This document shows positions 29,635 to 42,140 of a DNA stretch of 64,000 bases, piece by piece. Made by a program: the position numbers and the translations under genes. This stretch comes from Rhynchopus sp. YZ270_cl-10 (taxonomy: Eukaryota > Euglenozoa > Diplonemea > Diplonemida > Diplonemidae), in NCBI GenBank assembly GCA_964035575.1, contig OZ037867.1, positions 1,426,001-1,490,000 of the forward strand. The letters run 5' to 3'. How positions within the stretch are numbered: position 1 is the first letter of the stretch; each line of letters starts with the position of its first letter. The notes below the pieces were generated by a model, which saw only the letters and a program-made list of their open reading frames with translations, made no database searches and was not told where the DNA came from.

Positions 29635-31605
29635 CCCTTCCAGCCACAAAGTGGAGAGGCAAAGGGTCAAACTTTTCTGTTGAAGCCATGTGCGCAATAT
29701 TTCAAAGATTGTGCCATAAATCGCACATTATCACAGCCAAACTATATCATGGATAGGGTAGAGCTGCGGGCTACCGCTCGTAATTCCTAAACACTTGTGT
29801 TTAGGTTTTTAAGGTTGCTGCCCTCCCAGTACCCCCCTGGTGCACCCACCCGAAAATGCACCAAAGTGTAAGATTTTTTCGGCCTTGGAAATATTGGGCC
29901 TCAAAAATGCGGATCACCAAATCAGATCTGTGAGAGATTTGTTTTTAATTCCTATTTTCGTGTCGCGAGTTTACGTGGGAAATGCTTTAGAAACGTGTGT
30001 TCCTTAAGTACCCTATGGGCAAAACAGGCGTTTTTCACCAAAAATCGGGATTTTCGCCTTTTTGGGTGGTTTTTTGGGCCCATACCCGGCTATATGGACC
30101 GGGAAACGCGATTCTGGGGTGCTAGAACCAGGTCTAGACCGCACAGGGGTACTTCTGTAGGCAAAAACAACCCACAAAACCATGCACTGCGTTGTGTTCT
30201 GTGACCATTCAGGTGTTTTAGCTAGTGTACGAGGCGTTGCGATCGATTTGGTTTCGTTCTCGCTCATCAACCACACGAGCTAGCAAAAAATATTTAGGAT
30301 TCGCAAAACCAAATTTTGTCCGCGCCGCAGGCGCACGGTGCGCTACTTTTTTATGAGAGTTGCGAACATACATTTGAAAAATCCATCCATCCACATGTCT
30401 TTTTTTATGAGAGGATCAGTGAGTAAATAGTTCCGCTTATGGGCCCAGGAGGCTTCCCCTGGTCAGGGGTGGGGTTTGCTGCTTGGAGAGGAGGTTGTTC
30501 TGGGTACAGAACGAGAAAAAAGAGTAGTTGAAACGTGCTAAAACGCAGTCGAGCTCATGCAAAGGGTAGGAGGTGGGTGTTCCGTACCGTAAGAGAACGG
30601 AGGCGGTTCACAACCGCTCGACGAATCACGCGACCTCTTTATACCCCAGCCTTTTTAACAGCCAAAAAAACTCTATGATTTTGCACGTGTTACCGTGGGA
30701 CTCTAAGGGCAATCATGGCTCAGTTCGTAAACGCGCACGTGCCATTCAATGCCATCGCGGGGGAGCGACTTGCCTTGTGGCATCAGATGGCTCCTTAGTG
30801 GGGGGATCTACGCGGACAGTGAGAGGGGGCGGGGAACAGCATTCTCTACCTGGATTCTGAAGAAGGGTGTCTTCCCTTGGGGCTACCGCGAAGTGCAATG
30901 CGGACTCGAGAAGTCATGTGGAATTTTGTCATGGTTGGTATCACACAAGTCGCCATATTTTTTTGCATTTTTTGGTCCGAAGTTCAATTATCAGTCCTGG
31001 AAATTGGGGCAATTTTTTTTGTGCCTCAACTCGGGCATGTTTTTATGTGCGGTGCACGAGTTGTGTGAGGTTGGAAGATGCAGAACCAGTTTCCAAGGGG
31101 CGCAAGACCGTTGTGTGAAGGAAAGTGTCAATATATTGATCAATATATTGATCAATATTTGCAAATATTGAATGGGAAATTTACATGGTAAAAGTGTCAA
31201 TATATTGAAAATTTCCTACGTGATATTGATCAATATATTGATATTGAAAAAAACGTGAAAAAAAATATTGAATATATTTATGAAGCCATGTTAAATATGG
31301 TGTGGGCTCATAGCGCCACTATTGTACACAAAAAAGAGGTACAAAAGGCAAAAAACACTTTATTTTCTAGCGAGCCACACCAAAACAAAATATATTTTAT
31401 CTCTCTCTCGTTTGTAACAACATTTTTTTTTTCCGGGCCTTCTTTGATTGGAACAGGCCGAAATCTTCCTCAAAACAAAAAAAACAAAAAATCCCCCTTC
31501 CTGGGGTGGCGAGGGGTGGTTCTCAAACATTTTACAAACATACACAGGTAACCCACAAGAGACACATATTCAGGGATGGCGTTTGGTGTTTATCTTTTTT
31601 CTTCA
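29635..31605. other. Non-coding DNA with AT satellite and GC palindrome
   Basis: GCGCCGCAGGCGCACGGTGC at 30321-30340 and a TATTGATCAATA-rich satellite at about 31125-31270, related to that at 29215. Short open frames lack coding composition. Confidence 0.45.
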
Positions 31606-31626
31606 AGGTGAGACTTAGGTTCATCT
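31606..31626 (+). ncRNA. Conserved RNA hairpin, degenerate copy 5
   Basis: AGGTGA, GACTTAGG and TTCATCT remain, but the upper stem is lost. It lies ~285 nt upstream of the following gene. Confidence 0.3.
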
Positions 31627-31828
31627 AAAATTGAAAAAACTTTTTTTTTTTTGGTGAATATTTGTGTACTACCCTCTCGCAACCCCAACCCCCCATTTAA
31701 CCTATTTTGTAGATAAGAAAAAGAGACCGATATGTGTATTAGAGAAAATGGGGGGTATCTTGCCCCCTTTTTCACCCACATCTCTCTCTCTCTTTTCTTT
31801 TGTATTTTCAGTAAAAAAAGGCCCCACA

Positions 31829-31885
31829 TTTTTTTTTTTTTACCCTCTCCAACCTTCCCGCTAGCTCCACCTTGCTTCCCCTTAG
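31829..31885 (+). promoter_or_regulatory. Pyrimidine tract and CTTAG acceptor (possible trans-splice site)
   Basis: A T12 run and C/T-rich sequence end in CTTCCCCTTAG, 25 nt before the next gene's ATG, with no upstream exon in frame. This is the clearest of several such sites in the window and is what a spliced-leader addition site would look like. Confidence 0.4.
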
Positions 31886-31910
31886 GAGATTGTGTTGGTT
31901 GGTTGGTCTG

Positions 31911-32645
31911 ATGGGCAGCGTACGGTCTTTACTGGTTGTCCCGACACGCGACCAACGGTTCTGCGAGGAGATCATAGAGAGCATTGGCGTGCGCGCTGTG
32001 TCGCAGGGGCTCTCGAAGGCTGCGAACACGTTGGTGCCGAGGGAGGTGAGCGTGGGGCGCTTTGACCGCCTGGTTGAACGTGATACGCTGGACCAGCAGA
32101 GGAGTGCCCCACACGAAGCGGAACGTACCTGGTATCTGGTGCAAGGTCTTGGCCAGGGCCTGGCGTACAATGTTGTGACCCCGCAGCTGCCCGAGGCACC
32201 GGGGATGATTCTCTGTGAACGGCAGTCGACTTCACACTCACAGCTCTCTACACTGCTTTCCACTGAGTGCAAGGTGGTCGAGAAGGCACGCCAGCAGGTG
32301 AACCTGACGTTCACTGCGTCGTTTGTGAACCCCGACTGGAAGGTCTCGCTGGGGCACCTCAAGGCGAACAGCATGCTGCGTGCGGTTGCCATTGAGATTG
32401 ACTACCTTCCGTTCTCGTGTCTGAACCCGCTGCCGAATGTGATGGCACTGACGGAGCAGATGTGGCAGCTGCTGGGCATCCACGACATCGAGGGTGTTGA
32501 GATATGCTCGCAGCAGAACAGCTCGCTCTACGCGCAGTACGGCCTCTCGTGCGTGCCGTACACCTCTGTCGAGACAACGCCGTACAAACACTACGCAGTC
32601 GACCTCATAGCACTGATAGAGGAGATGCGGAAGGGGGTGCGGTGA
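31911..32645 (+). CDS. Possible Mediator head subunit Med20
   Basis: 244 residues from ATG 31911, intronless. The start MGSVRSLLVVPTRDQRFCEE fits the Med20 opening (MGVTxxxxxP...). The segment DWKVSLGHL...RAVAIEIDYLPFSC...MWQLLG aligns by eye with the Med20 core pattern DFLVKVGxxxxxxxxRGxxVEVEYxPC...LLxxFLG. The length is close to the ~210 residues usual for Med20. If correct, it would sit in the Mediator head with Med8 and Med18 and act in RNA polymerase II transcription. Only weak motif evidence supports this; a profile search could overturn it. An upstream in-frame ATG at 31872 lies before the acceptor-like CTTAG and was not chosen. Confidence 0.45.
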   Translation: MGSVRSLLVVPTRDQRFCEEIIESIGVRAVSQGLSKAANTLVPREVSVGRFDRLVERDTLDQQRSAPHEAERTWYLVQGLGQGLAYNVVTPQLPEAPGMILCERQSTSHSQLSTLLSTECKVVEKARQQVNLTFTASFVNPDWKVSLGHLKANSMLRAVAIEIDYLPFSCLNPLPNVMALTEQMWQLLGIHDIEGVEICSQQNSSLYAQYGLSCVPYTSVETTPYKHYAVDLIALIEEMRKGVR

Positions 32646-32905
32646 GTAAAGAGGGAGGTGTTTGCGATGGCGATTAGATTTGATGTGAGCAAAAGGTAGA
32701 AACTGAGCGGTTTGAGAAAATGTCAGATTTTCGTTGTGTTTGGGTTGGGCGGGACTCACCCTGCAGATTACCACAGAAAGAACGTTCTAGTATTATTTTG
32801 ACACCCTTGGTGCTCTTCCTTCCTCTTCCTTCATCCCCCCCCAGCTACCACTTACACCACAACAGAGGTAAGAGGGCCTGAAGGGCTTTTCTGTGTGTGT
32901 GCACC

Positions 32906-35787
32906 ATGGCCTCAGGAAAAGGCAATATGCCCTTTGCGATTGTCCCCACCCAGCAGGTGGCAGCCGCAGGCAGCATGTCGCAGCTGCAGGGAGCGTACCC
33001 GTCCACATCGGGACGTGTCTCACCTCCGCGCATGCAAACCCAGGTATCCCCCTTATTTCCACCATTTGTTGTTCATTTTCTTCTCACAGAATGTGGACCT
33101 GCAGTTCAACCACGTAGTGTCGCAGCGGCAGCATTTTGATAAAGAGCTTGAGGACATGAAGCGTCTGCTTGACGTGAAGTCGCGCGAGTGTGACGAGCTG
33201 AACGACAAGATCTCCAAGATGAGCGAGTACTGCGAGCAGGACAAGACACGCCTCTCGCAGGAGAAGGAGCGTCTCAAGGACGAGCATGCGGCAGACCTAG
33301 CGCGCGAGCAGGCCGCCTTCGACCGCGACAGGAAGGAGCTCTCCGACCTGCTCAGCGAGCAGCGCAACCAGGTGCGCCTCCTCACCAAGGAGGCGAAGAG
33401 CCAGCAGATCATTGCCGCAGAGCGTGCGAACTCCTTGCTGCAGGAGAACAAGCGTCTTGAGGCGTTGGTATGTCTTGCACGCATGGGTGCACAACACAAC
33501 ACACACAACACAACACACAGGCCGACCAATGCAAATCCGAGTCCAACCGTGCCGTCAACGAGATGGAACTGAAGCTCGACACACAGGTATGCCCACCCCT
33601 CTACCTCTTCCTCCACTCCTGTTACCTTCAGGCATCGTACGTTGCGGAGTGTGAGAAGGAGCTCTCCCTGAAGGATGCGCAGGTGAAGAAGGCGAAGCGT
33701 GAAGTGGCGGACGCGACAGGGAACCTCGAGAAGGTGGCGAACCAGTTGATCAGCAGGTCGAAGGAACGTGACGGGGAGATCCTGAGGCGGCAGCATCAGT
33801 ACGAGGCGGATGCACGCAGGGCGAGCGACGAGATGCAGGCACTGACACTCGAAAAGACACAGCTTGTGCGTGACGAGCTGCATCAGAAAGAGGAGAACCT
33901 GCTGCTCAAGGGGCAGTGGGACAAGGCACAGACCGTGATCGCGGAGCTGCAGCAGGAGATACAGAGCTTGACGGCACGTCTGGAGGCGAAGGGGGAGGCG
34001 GAGAACATTACGTCGAGGGAGGTGGGGGACGCGTTGCAGCAGTTGGAGGGGATGAAGCAGGAGAACAACACGTTGCATGGGATGAACGACCGGCTCAATG
34101 AACAGCTGCGCATGGCGCAGGAGGAGGCGGCACGCAGCGACGAACAGACGGCACGCCTGCGCGACGAGGCGTGCGAGGCGGAGGAGGGTTTTGCGGGCAT
34201 GCAGCGCGAGCGTGCGGCGCACACTGCGAAGGTGCTGCGTTTGGTGGAGGCGACGATGGAGGAGACGTCACGTCTTGTGGGCGAGGTGGATGCATTCCGA
34301 ATGGTTGTGCGTGAGGCAGCCCTGCAGCACGCACCTGAAGAGGCACGCGACATGGAGATGGAGATCCTCCGCGAGCAGGGCCGCGAGGCTGACCTGCACG
34401 CAAAGCGCCAGCAGCAGGGCGGCAGCCTTGTCCCGCACGGCGACGAAGCTGCTGTCGCCACCCTCCTGGCACGTCTCCGCGAGGACATCGTCATTGGCTG
34501 GGAAGACCTGCGTGTCGTCAAGTCAGACGTCAAGGATGAGATCAGCCGCTTCAACGACCTGAACGCACAGTACCTTGCGCTCAAGGAGGCGTACGTGGTG
34601 GACAGGGAGCACCTTGCAACTCTTACAGCAAACCTGAACGAGGCGAACACCGCCTACGCGAAGGTCCAGAAGGAAAAGGGACTCATGCAGGAGAGCCTGC
34701 GCGAGCACGACGACCGTATGAAGGAGTTCGTCTCGCTGTCGAACGACCGTGACGACAACCAGGCAAGGCTGCTGCGGGAGAACGGGACGCTGAAGGAGCA
34801 ACTGCAGGCGGTGCACGACGCAGAGCGCAGCAAGACAGAGACGCGTGCAGAGTGGGACCGCAACGAGCTGCACCTGCGTGAGGAGCTGGATCGTGTGACG
34901 AAGATGGAGTTCGACCAGCGCAAGGAGAAGGTCGAGCTCGAGGACATCGTCATGTCGCTACGGGAAGACCTACGTCGTGCACAGCGCGACCTCGACAGCA
35001 GCAGGCGCACGCAGGACAGCTCCGCCACAGACAGCGGCGAGACGCAGGCACGCCTAGCCGAGGCTGCTGCTACCAACGACGCACTCCGCACGCAGCTCAC
35101 AGAGCTGCAGATCCGCGTCGAGAAGCTTAAGTTAGCGGTATGTTATTAACACGACAAAACTGCGTCGCTCGCAGTCGTGATCATTTTTTCAAAATTTATC
35201 CTCAACAGGAAAGCGCCGCTGAGGCCGAAAACCGCGAAATGCGTGACGAGAACTTCAAAATGCGTCGCAACCTTGAAGACGCACAGTCCCGCCACAGGGA
35301 GACTGAGGCGCTGGCTGCACAGCGCTCCTCTGGGCAGGAGACGCTGTCGCACCAGCTGCACAGCCAGAAGGGCGTGAACGACCTGCTTAGGCAGACACGC
35401 GACGAGTCCGACAAGAAGGTGCTTCACCTGGAGGAGGAGAAGCGGCACCTGACGGTGACGGTGCAGGACCTCAAGAAGGAGACGCAAGCGCTGTGGCACA
35501 GTATGCGCGAGGCGAGTGCCGAGAACGACCAGTATCGCGAGGCGCTCAGCATCACGAACGGCGCTGGCCGTGGAGCTCCCCTGGGTGGGGTGCATCACGC
35601 AGCTGTGTCCCCGACACCTAGTCGCCCGTACTTCCCCTCACCCGTCACCACTCCTGGTGCATCCGTTGGCTTCCCCTCGGTCCAGGACACTGCCAAGGTC
35701 GACGACGCACTGAAGAACATCGAAGAGCGCGTGAGCCGCCTCGTCTCCACAATCAACCCAGAGATTGCCTCCTGGCAGACGCGGTAG
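32906..35787 (+). CDS. Long coiled-coil protein, five exons
   Basis: Exons 32906-33043, 33090-33467, 33521-33586, 33632-35137 and 35209-35787, all junctions phase 0, give about 888 residues. Introns are 46, 53, 45 and 71 nt, starting GTATC or GTATG and ending CAG. The N-terminal ~45 residues are disordered (MASGKGNMPFAIVPTQQ). From ~47 to ~830 heptad-rich sequence is nearly continuous (FDKELEDMKRLLDVKSREC, ELQQEIQSLTARLEAKGE, EVELE-type acidic/basic alternation). The C-terminal ~85 residues are Pro/Ser/Gly-rich and then a short amphipathic helix (VDDALKNIEERVSRLVSTI). No motor or enzyme domain is visible. Likely a structural or tethering protein (basal body, flagellar or Golgi type); family not recognised. 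Confidence 0.8.
35150..35179 (+). other. Stem-loop inside intron 4 of the coiled-coil gene
   Basis: CACGA/TCGTG and CTGCG/CGCAG form a 10-bp stem with a bulge and the loop TCGCT, inside a 71-nt intron. It could bring the splice sites together. Confidence 0.45.
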
Positions 35788-36145
35788 GGTGTCCGTTGGG
35801 TTGTTCTTTATTTTTTGATCCTGTTTGTACTGCTGTAGAAGAAAGATGGTAGTGGGGGTTTAGAGGGGTGGGTCAGGAAGAGACTTTTGTATTTTAGTGT
35901 TTGCGTACGTAGTGGGGTTTTTGAAGTGCGTTTCCCCCCTTCCCACCCCCCGAAGACTATAGACAATTTTAGAAGAAAAAAACAAAACAACAAAGGCGAC
36001 GTTTGTGCTCAATTATTCCCTCCCTCTACGCGTGACTATCGACACTACAACACACTACAGGTATTTTTACTGCTAAACACAAAACAGAAGCAGCAACACA
36101 AGCAAACCCCCGTGTGCACCCTATCATCTCCCTGCCTGTGGTTTG

Positions 36146-39100
36146 ATGCGGCAGAGCATGGCACTGCTGGCTCTGTGTGTGGGGTTGGTGCAGGGAAGCA
36201 TCTACTCGCAGTACACCCTCGACGGCCCTGGAGGACGAGCACAACGAAGAAGCTTGCGCTTGGGTCTGGCGACAACGCAGTGTGTGGGAAGTCGTATCAC
36301 ATGCGGAGCGGGGACTTCATCAGCCTGAAGGAGGGGAACGGGGCACCCACTGGGAACGTTGACTTTTCAATTGCGGGCTACGTGAAGCCTGTGACGATGA
36401 CGAGAAAGGGACGCACGCTGTTCACGCTTGGGGGTACGGACAGGGCCCAGGACGGGACACGTGGTAACTGGGGTGCGTGGGTGATGGTGGACCGTTACGG
36501 ACGTCTGAGTGTGCGCACGCCTCTCTTCAGGAAGCGGACGAGCGCGAAGCTGGCGGTGGGTGTGTGGCACCAGGTTGTGTTGACGTACACAGCTGCAGAG
36601 ACGATGCTGCGGCTGTGGGTCGACGGCGAGCTTGTGCTGTCGAAGAGTGCGACGATGGACCTGCATCAGAGTTCGAGGTACGGCGGGATGGCGATTGGGG
36701 AGTTCCACCTGGGGGGCACAAAAAGGTCGCGTGACGGGGAGTTCTTCGTCGACCACGTGAGCTTTGCGGACCACGTGATGACGCCGCAGGAGGCACGTGC
36801 GCCGTGCCTGGGGGAGACGGAGACGGGTGCTCCAGCGACCAATGATCCTCGCACCTCAGCGCCTGCTACAGAGGCACCACGCACCAGTGCACCACCGACA
36901 CAGGCTCCTCGCACAGCAGCGCCTGAAACGCAGGCTCCTGCCACATCTGCGCCTGCCACACGTGCACCACGCACCCAGGCACCCGACACATCAGCACCAC
37001 ACACGAGCACACCTGCGACACGCACGCCGTCTCCGTCATTGCCGTCGTCCTCGGCTGCAGTGTGTGCGCAACGCGGTGCTGTGTGCGGTGTGGTGCGTGC
37101 GCAGGACGGGACAACTGTGCAGTGCGGCAACTGTGCGGCGGGGATGGTGTGTTCGTTCAACCGCTGCGAGGCACGCTGTGCGTTGGCAGACATCGGACAG
37201 GGGCCCTTTGACACGAGCCTGTTCGCGTACGTGCCGCTGGAGTTTTCCTACGAAGACCTGTCTGCAAATGCCCACGCAGTGTCGGCGGAGCTGTTCCCCA
37301 AGGACAGGCGCGAGCAGGAGTTCCCGTACGAAAGTGTGACGGACATGACGTCGCGGGCGGTGCGTGTGGACTTCGGTGCGCTGTCTGCTGGGCCGGGCGG
37401 TGTGACGCTGTCGCTGAAGGTGCAGCCCCACACAGCGGGGCAGACGGGTGTGCTGCTGCAGTCTGCGGCGGTGACGGTTGCCGAGGACGCAGGGCGTGTG
37501 TCGGTGGCAGTGCGGGCTGCAGGCGGGGCGGAGGTGGCGGTAGTGCACACGACAGCGCTCTCGCACCGCCACTGCAATCATGTGGCCGTGGTGATTGCTG
37601 ACGGTGCTGTGGCTGTGTACGTGAACGGTGTGGCTGCGGGCGGTGCACCTGTGTCTGTGTCGGGGACGATGCAGCTGGGGGGCGTGCTCTCTGTGCCACA
37701 GCACCCTGGGAAGGTGTGGGACGTGCGTGTGTACTCGCGTGCCCTGGGTGCTGCGGAGGTGGAGGCGCTGGGGAACAGGTGCGGGGCTGTTGGGACGTCG
37801 TCGCTGGTGGTGCCCGACGCAACGATGCCGAACTTCCTGTGCGGTGTGTACCAGTGCATCTACTGGCCTGAGGGCGTGACGGACACAACGCAGGACAGCT
37901 TCGAGTACCAGCTCTCGGGACATGATATGACATGGGAGCACAACGTGATGGAGACAGGGATGTACGTGCACGGGGCGCTGTGTGCCGAGTACGCAAAGCC
38001 ACGCCAGGTGCTGCTGACGGACGGGTACCGTCGGTCGTGGGTGAGCAAGTTCAACTTTGGGAAGGCGTGGAACCAGTACGTGCTGCACGAGAACTTCCAC
38101 GCGTACCAGAAGCGTGCACAGGGGTCGACGAAGTTCCTTGCAGAGTCGACTGCGTCGTGGGGTGCGTTCTCACAGAAGCCGACTGCGTACGACACGATTC
38201 TCGGGATGTACACCTTGCAGCCGCAGCTGGCGCTGTGGACGACACAGAGCTCGACCTTCGCAGACGGGATTGTGGACATTGGGAAGGGCGGGCACCAGTA
38301 CGGGGCGGCGATCTGGGAGTGGTTTGTGACACACCACGTGCTTGGGGACGACTTCTGGGTGGGGAAGGTGTACAACCGTGCGCGCCTTGGGCTGGCACCG
38401 CTGAGTGGCGCACCTGCGGAGGGGATGTACAACGCTCTTGCGGAGGCTGGGTACGACATGCGTGAGGTCTTCAGCGACTTTGCGGCACGTGTGACGACGT
38501 GGGACGTCGACTACGAAGAGACCTTCCGTGCGTCTGAGGAAGGGTCGTTCCGCCGTCTGAACGGGAACAACAAGAAGAACACGGAGGACCCTGTGGCCGA
38601 CGAGGAGGTTGACAACAAGGTGGCTGTCTTCTACGGTGCTGGCGGCACGGACGGGGCGTGGGTGTCTGTCCCTGGGCGGTACATGATCGGGGACTGGGCG
38701 TTCAACGCGTACGAGGTGTCGGGTGTGGCGACAGAGACACAGTACACAGTGGGTGTGGTGCCGTCTACTGCGAACCCTGCCTACTCTGAGTTCCGTGCAC
38801 AGGCTGTTGTGCACAACACGGCGACTGGGGAGCGGCGCTACGTACGGCTCCCTGCAGCAGTGGCAGGGACGGGCGGCAAGGCTGTGACGGCAACGGTGCG
38901 TGTGGGTGCCGGGGAGACGCTGTACTTGGTGGTGGCGAACACGCCTGCAACGCAGTTCAGAGACTTCCTCGCGTACTCGTACGACTACCTCATCCAGGCC
39001 GGGGGTGCGCCTCCCGTACCGGTGCCAGTGACAGCAGCACCAACTCCGCTGCCGACACCAATCCCCAGCACCACTGCACCGGCGACACTTGCGCCCACAA

Positions 39101-40945
39101 CCGAGGCACCGCGCACAGCTGTGCCGTCGACGGGTGCGCCTGTTGCTGCGACAAGTGTGCCAGCTACGGAAACACCACCAACAACACCTCCCACACCACC
39201 AACAAGAAACCCACCACGCGTGTTCCTGATGGCAGGCCAGTCGAATATGGTTGGCCACGGGAAGACGGCGGACCTGAAGAACTACCTGTCCCTGCGCACG
39301 GAGCTGCTTGAGACACGCAGCGACGTGTTCGCAAAGTCGATCATTGAGCGCTCACGCGGGACCGGCGGGCTTGGGCCCTTCTACGGTGCGTCGTTCGGAC
39401 CGGAGCTGGGCTTTGGGCACGTGCTGGGGGACGCACTGTCGGAGGACGTGTACCTGTTCAAGGCGTCGAAGGGGGGCACGCAGATTGCACGGGCAGACCA
39501 CTGGTCGCCGACAGGAGACGCAGGCAACCTGTACGCGCAGATGGTGGCTGGGTTTGCGGCGTTCCGTGCGACGCTGCCTGCGGACCACGTTGTGTCTGGG
39601 TTTGTCTGGTCGCAGGGCTACAACGACGCCTTCTCGGACGAAGACGCGAACGGCTACGAGGCTGCACTCACAAAGCTGATTGCTGCTGTGCGGGCGGAGG
39701 TGGGTGTGCCGGCCCTCCCTGTGGTGGTGGTGCAGGGGAACGACAACCAGGGGGTGCGTGGGGGCGTGATCCGCCGTGCGCAGGCGGCAGTGGCGACGGC
39801 GGACGCACACGCGGACTGGGTTCCCTCGGACGACCTGTACCACTACTACCACTACGACGGGGGGGTCGATGGTCGCGATCGGGGAGCGTGCGGGGCGTGC
39901 GATGCTGCCCCTCCTGGGTGTGTCTGCGGCGGGGGCGTTCCCAGACGTGTACGTGGCTGTGTTGGGTGCGGTGCTGCAGGTGGGCGCTGCGGAGGGTGTG
40001 CTTGCAAACGACCGTGGCGTGGCGACACAGGGCGCGCAGGCTGTTGTGACTGCGGCCCCGGCACACGGGACACTGCGCCTTGGCGCCAGCGGGGGCTTTG
40101 TGTACACACCGGCACCTGCGTTTGTTGGGCGCGACACGTTCTCGTACACGGTGGTGCAGAACGGGGTGGTAGGGTCCGCTGCGGAGGTGGAGGTGTGGGT
40201 CGAGACACAGGACGCGGCTGCAGAGCACCTCATCCTGCACTACGCGTTTGAGTCTGCAGGTGTGCCTGTGTCGCCATCTGCGTCAGCGTCAGCACCGTCT
40301 GTTGTGCATGACACCACGAAGCACGTGCAGGCGTACGTGGACCCCTCTGGCGTGTCTGTGGGTGTGCCCGGCGGTGTGTCTGGGAACTGTGCAGAGCTGT
40401 CGGGCACAAAGGGTGCGTGGAACGACGGCCACATGAAGGTGCAGATGTCCCCGATGCCGGCCTTCCTGCTTCTGCGCGAGGACGACGTCACCGTGAGCAC
40501 GTGGGTCAAGATCGCTGCAGGAGGGGACGTAGGCGACATGCCCATCTTCTCCAACGCAGGGCGCCCTACCTCGCCTGGTCTCACACTCCTGACGGCAGGG
40601 ACTGGGAAGTCGTTCAAGACTGTTGTGTACGCACGCGACGGGAAGAAGGTGACGGTTGCGGGGAACACTGCACACCCGATCGACGACGGCGAGTGGCACC
40701 ACGTGGCTGCTGTGGTGTCGCGCGCGACGGACACTGCGACAAACTACGTGGACGGGGTGGCAGTGGCAACAGCAAGCATCGCAGGTGTGGTGGGGCTGTT
40801 CGAGGAGGGCTACTACACGCGCTTTGGGGGTGTTGCCTGGCTTGGGAAGTACAACAAGTTTGTGGGGCACATGGACGAGATGCGGGTGTACCGTGCTGCA
40901 CTGTCTTCGTCGCAGGTTGCCCAGTTGTATGCAGACCGGATGTGA
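36146..40945 (+). CDS. Secreted multidomain LamG/peptidase-like/SASA-esterase protein (two apparent frameshifts)
   Basis: A signal peptide (MRQSMALLALCVGLVQG) is followed by LamG-like domain 1 (~36290-36790), a Thr/Ala/Pro linker of TxAP repeats (~36820-37040), a Cys-rich module (~37060-37190), LamG-like 2 (~37200-37790), a domain with a zinc-peptidase HExxH (HENFH at 38086-38100, then LAESTASW), a second TxAP linker (~39010-39200), a SASA/CE6-type esterase (FLMAGQSNMVGHG, KGGTQIARADHW, DDLYHYYHYDGG) and a bacterial-type Ig/cadherin-like domain (GVLANDRG ... HGTLRL ... FVYTPAPAFVGRDTFSY). LamG-like 3 ends at 40945. Two frame changes occur: between ~36225 and 36250, and at a seven-G run (39859-39865), where six G would keep the SASA domain in frame. 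Either these are sequence errors or the gene is newly broken. Likely extracellular, acting on acylated glycans. The bacterial-like domains hint at transfer. Confidence 0.75.
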
Positions 40946-41314
40946 GAGAGGGAGGAATGACTCTGCGTGGAAAGGAAAGGGGGTTTTGAGGTAAAGACAA
41001 AGATTGGCAAAGAGAATCACCTTTTATAGCAACATACACCCCCACCGTCAATCGATGTCTTTATCTTTCCCCCTTTTCCTTTTTTGCTTTTTGCTTTTGC
41101 CTTTTCTTCTATCTATATTCAGTCCGGCTTTGCGGGTTCAACCTTTATCAAGAAAAATAAGGGAAAGTTAACAGCTTTTATTTTGCTTTCGTCTTCATCG
41201 CATTTTTGATGTTGCAAAGCGTTCACCACACACATACTTTTTCAGTCCTGCGTCCCCGGTTGTCCGGTGAGGCGTTTGCACATTCAACTTATCACTGTGT
41301 GTTTTATTATTAGT
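40946..41314. other. 3' flank; no gene
   Basis: T/C-rich 3' flank. No coding or structural signal found. Confidence 0.4.
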
Positions 41315-42140
41315 TTTAGGGGGTATAGCATATTTTTTGGAAAATTCTTCAAAAAAACAAGAATTTTTGCTGGGCACAATGAAATTTTCAGAAAAATCCC
41401 AATTTTCGGCCAAATTTGGAGCAAATTATGGCCCACCCACCCCGATTTTGGGTCAAAAACCGACTTCATTTTTGCACAGGAGTGCCTACGATTTCGTAAA
41501 CCAGAGGTCCTCTGGATGCATGCATTGATAAACACAACACTGGAAATTGCAAGGAACGGGTCTGCATGTGCGTGTTCTCTAGCCACTACAGTCACAGGGT
41601 ATGCACAAAATGACCGTATTGTGGCTGAATTTTGACTTGCGAATTTTTTTCGCGAACATCTATTTCTGAGGTTTTCTTTGGATTCTTTGGGCCATTTTAT
41701 GACCTACCACGCCCGATTTTGGGCGATAAAACAAAATTTTGTCAGGTCAAAAACCGCCTAGTACTTGTGAAAAGAATTGCTAAGGAAAGGTCAATGTGGG
41801 CCCCTGTAGTAATGCATAAGGTGCATAATGCATATTATTCACCCCCAGATCTTCAAAACACCCGATTTTTGCGTTTTTTTGCACTTTTTGGCGCCCAAAA
41901 ACCCAACTCAGGGGTCGAAATTTTCCCGAAAAAAAATTTTTTTTTTTTGAGATTTTTCGATTTTTTGACAAGGCGCTGGCCCATACAAAATGCACTGGTG
42001 GTACAGAAAAATGGCCGGGGAATAAACTCTAGATGCTCAAAACAGCTCAATTCTTGCTTTTTTTGACTTTTTGGTCCCAGAAGGGTACATAGGGTGTAGT
42101 GAGCAGGCCTCAAAAACACTTGTGAAAAAAATTTGGGATT
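41315..42140. repeat. ~0.9-kb dispersed repeat, copy 2 (inverted)
   Basis: Reverse-orientation copy of 27481-28385, beginning GGGGGTATAGCATATTTTTT and ending near CCTCAAAAACACTTGTG. It lacks about 85 bp present in copy 1. Confidence 0.75.

Noticed and set aside
33053-34222. 389-codon minus-strand Leu-rich frame
   Set aside because: Antisense of the coiled-coil exons; Leu/Arg richness is the complement of Glu/Lys/Gln codons.
36700-39200. Long minus-strand frames over the LamG/SASA gene
   Set aside because: Antisense shadows of a high-GC gene; they contain no recognisable domain.
41120-41140. GGTTCAACC as a tRNA T-arm
   Set aside because: No matching acceptor stem or anticodon arm within tRNA distance.
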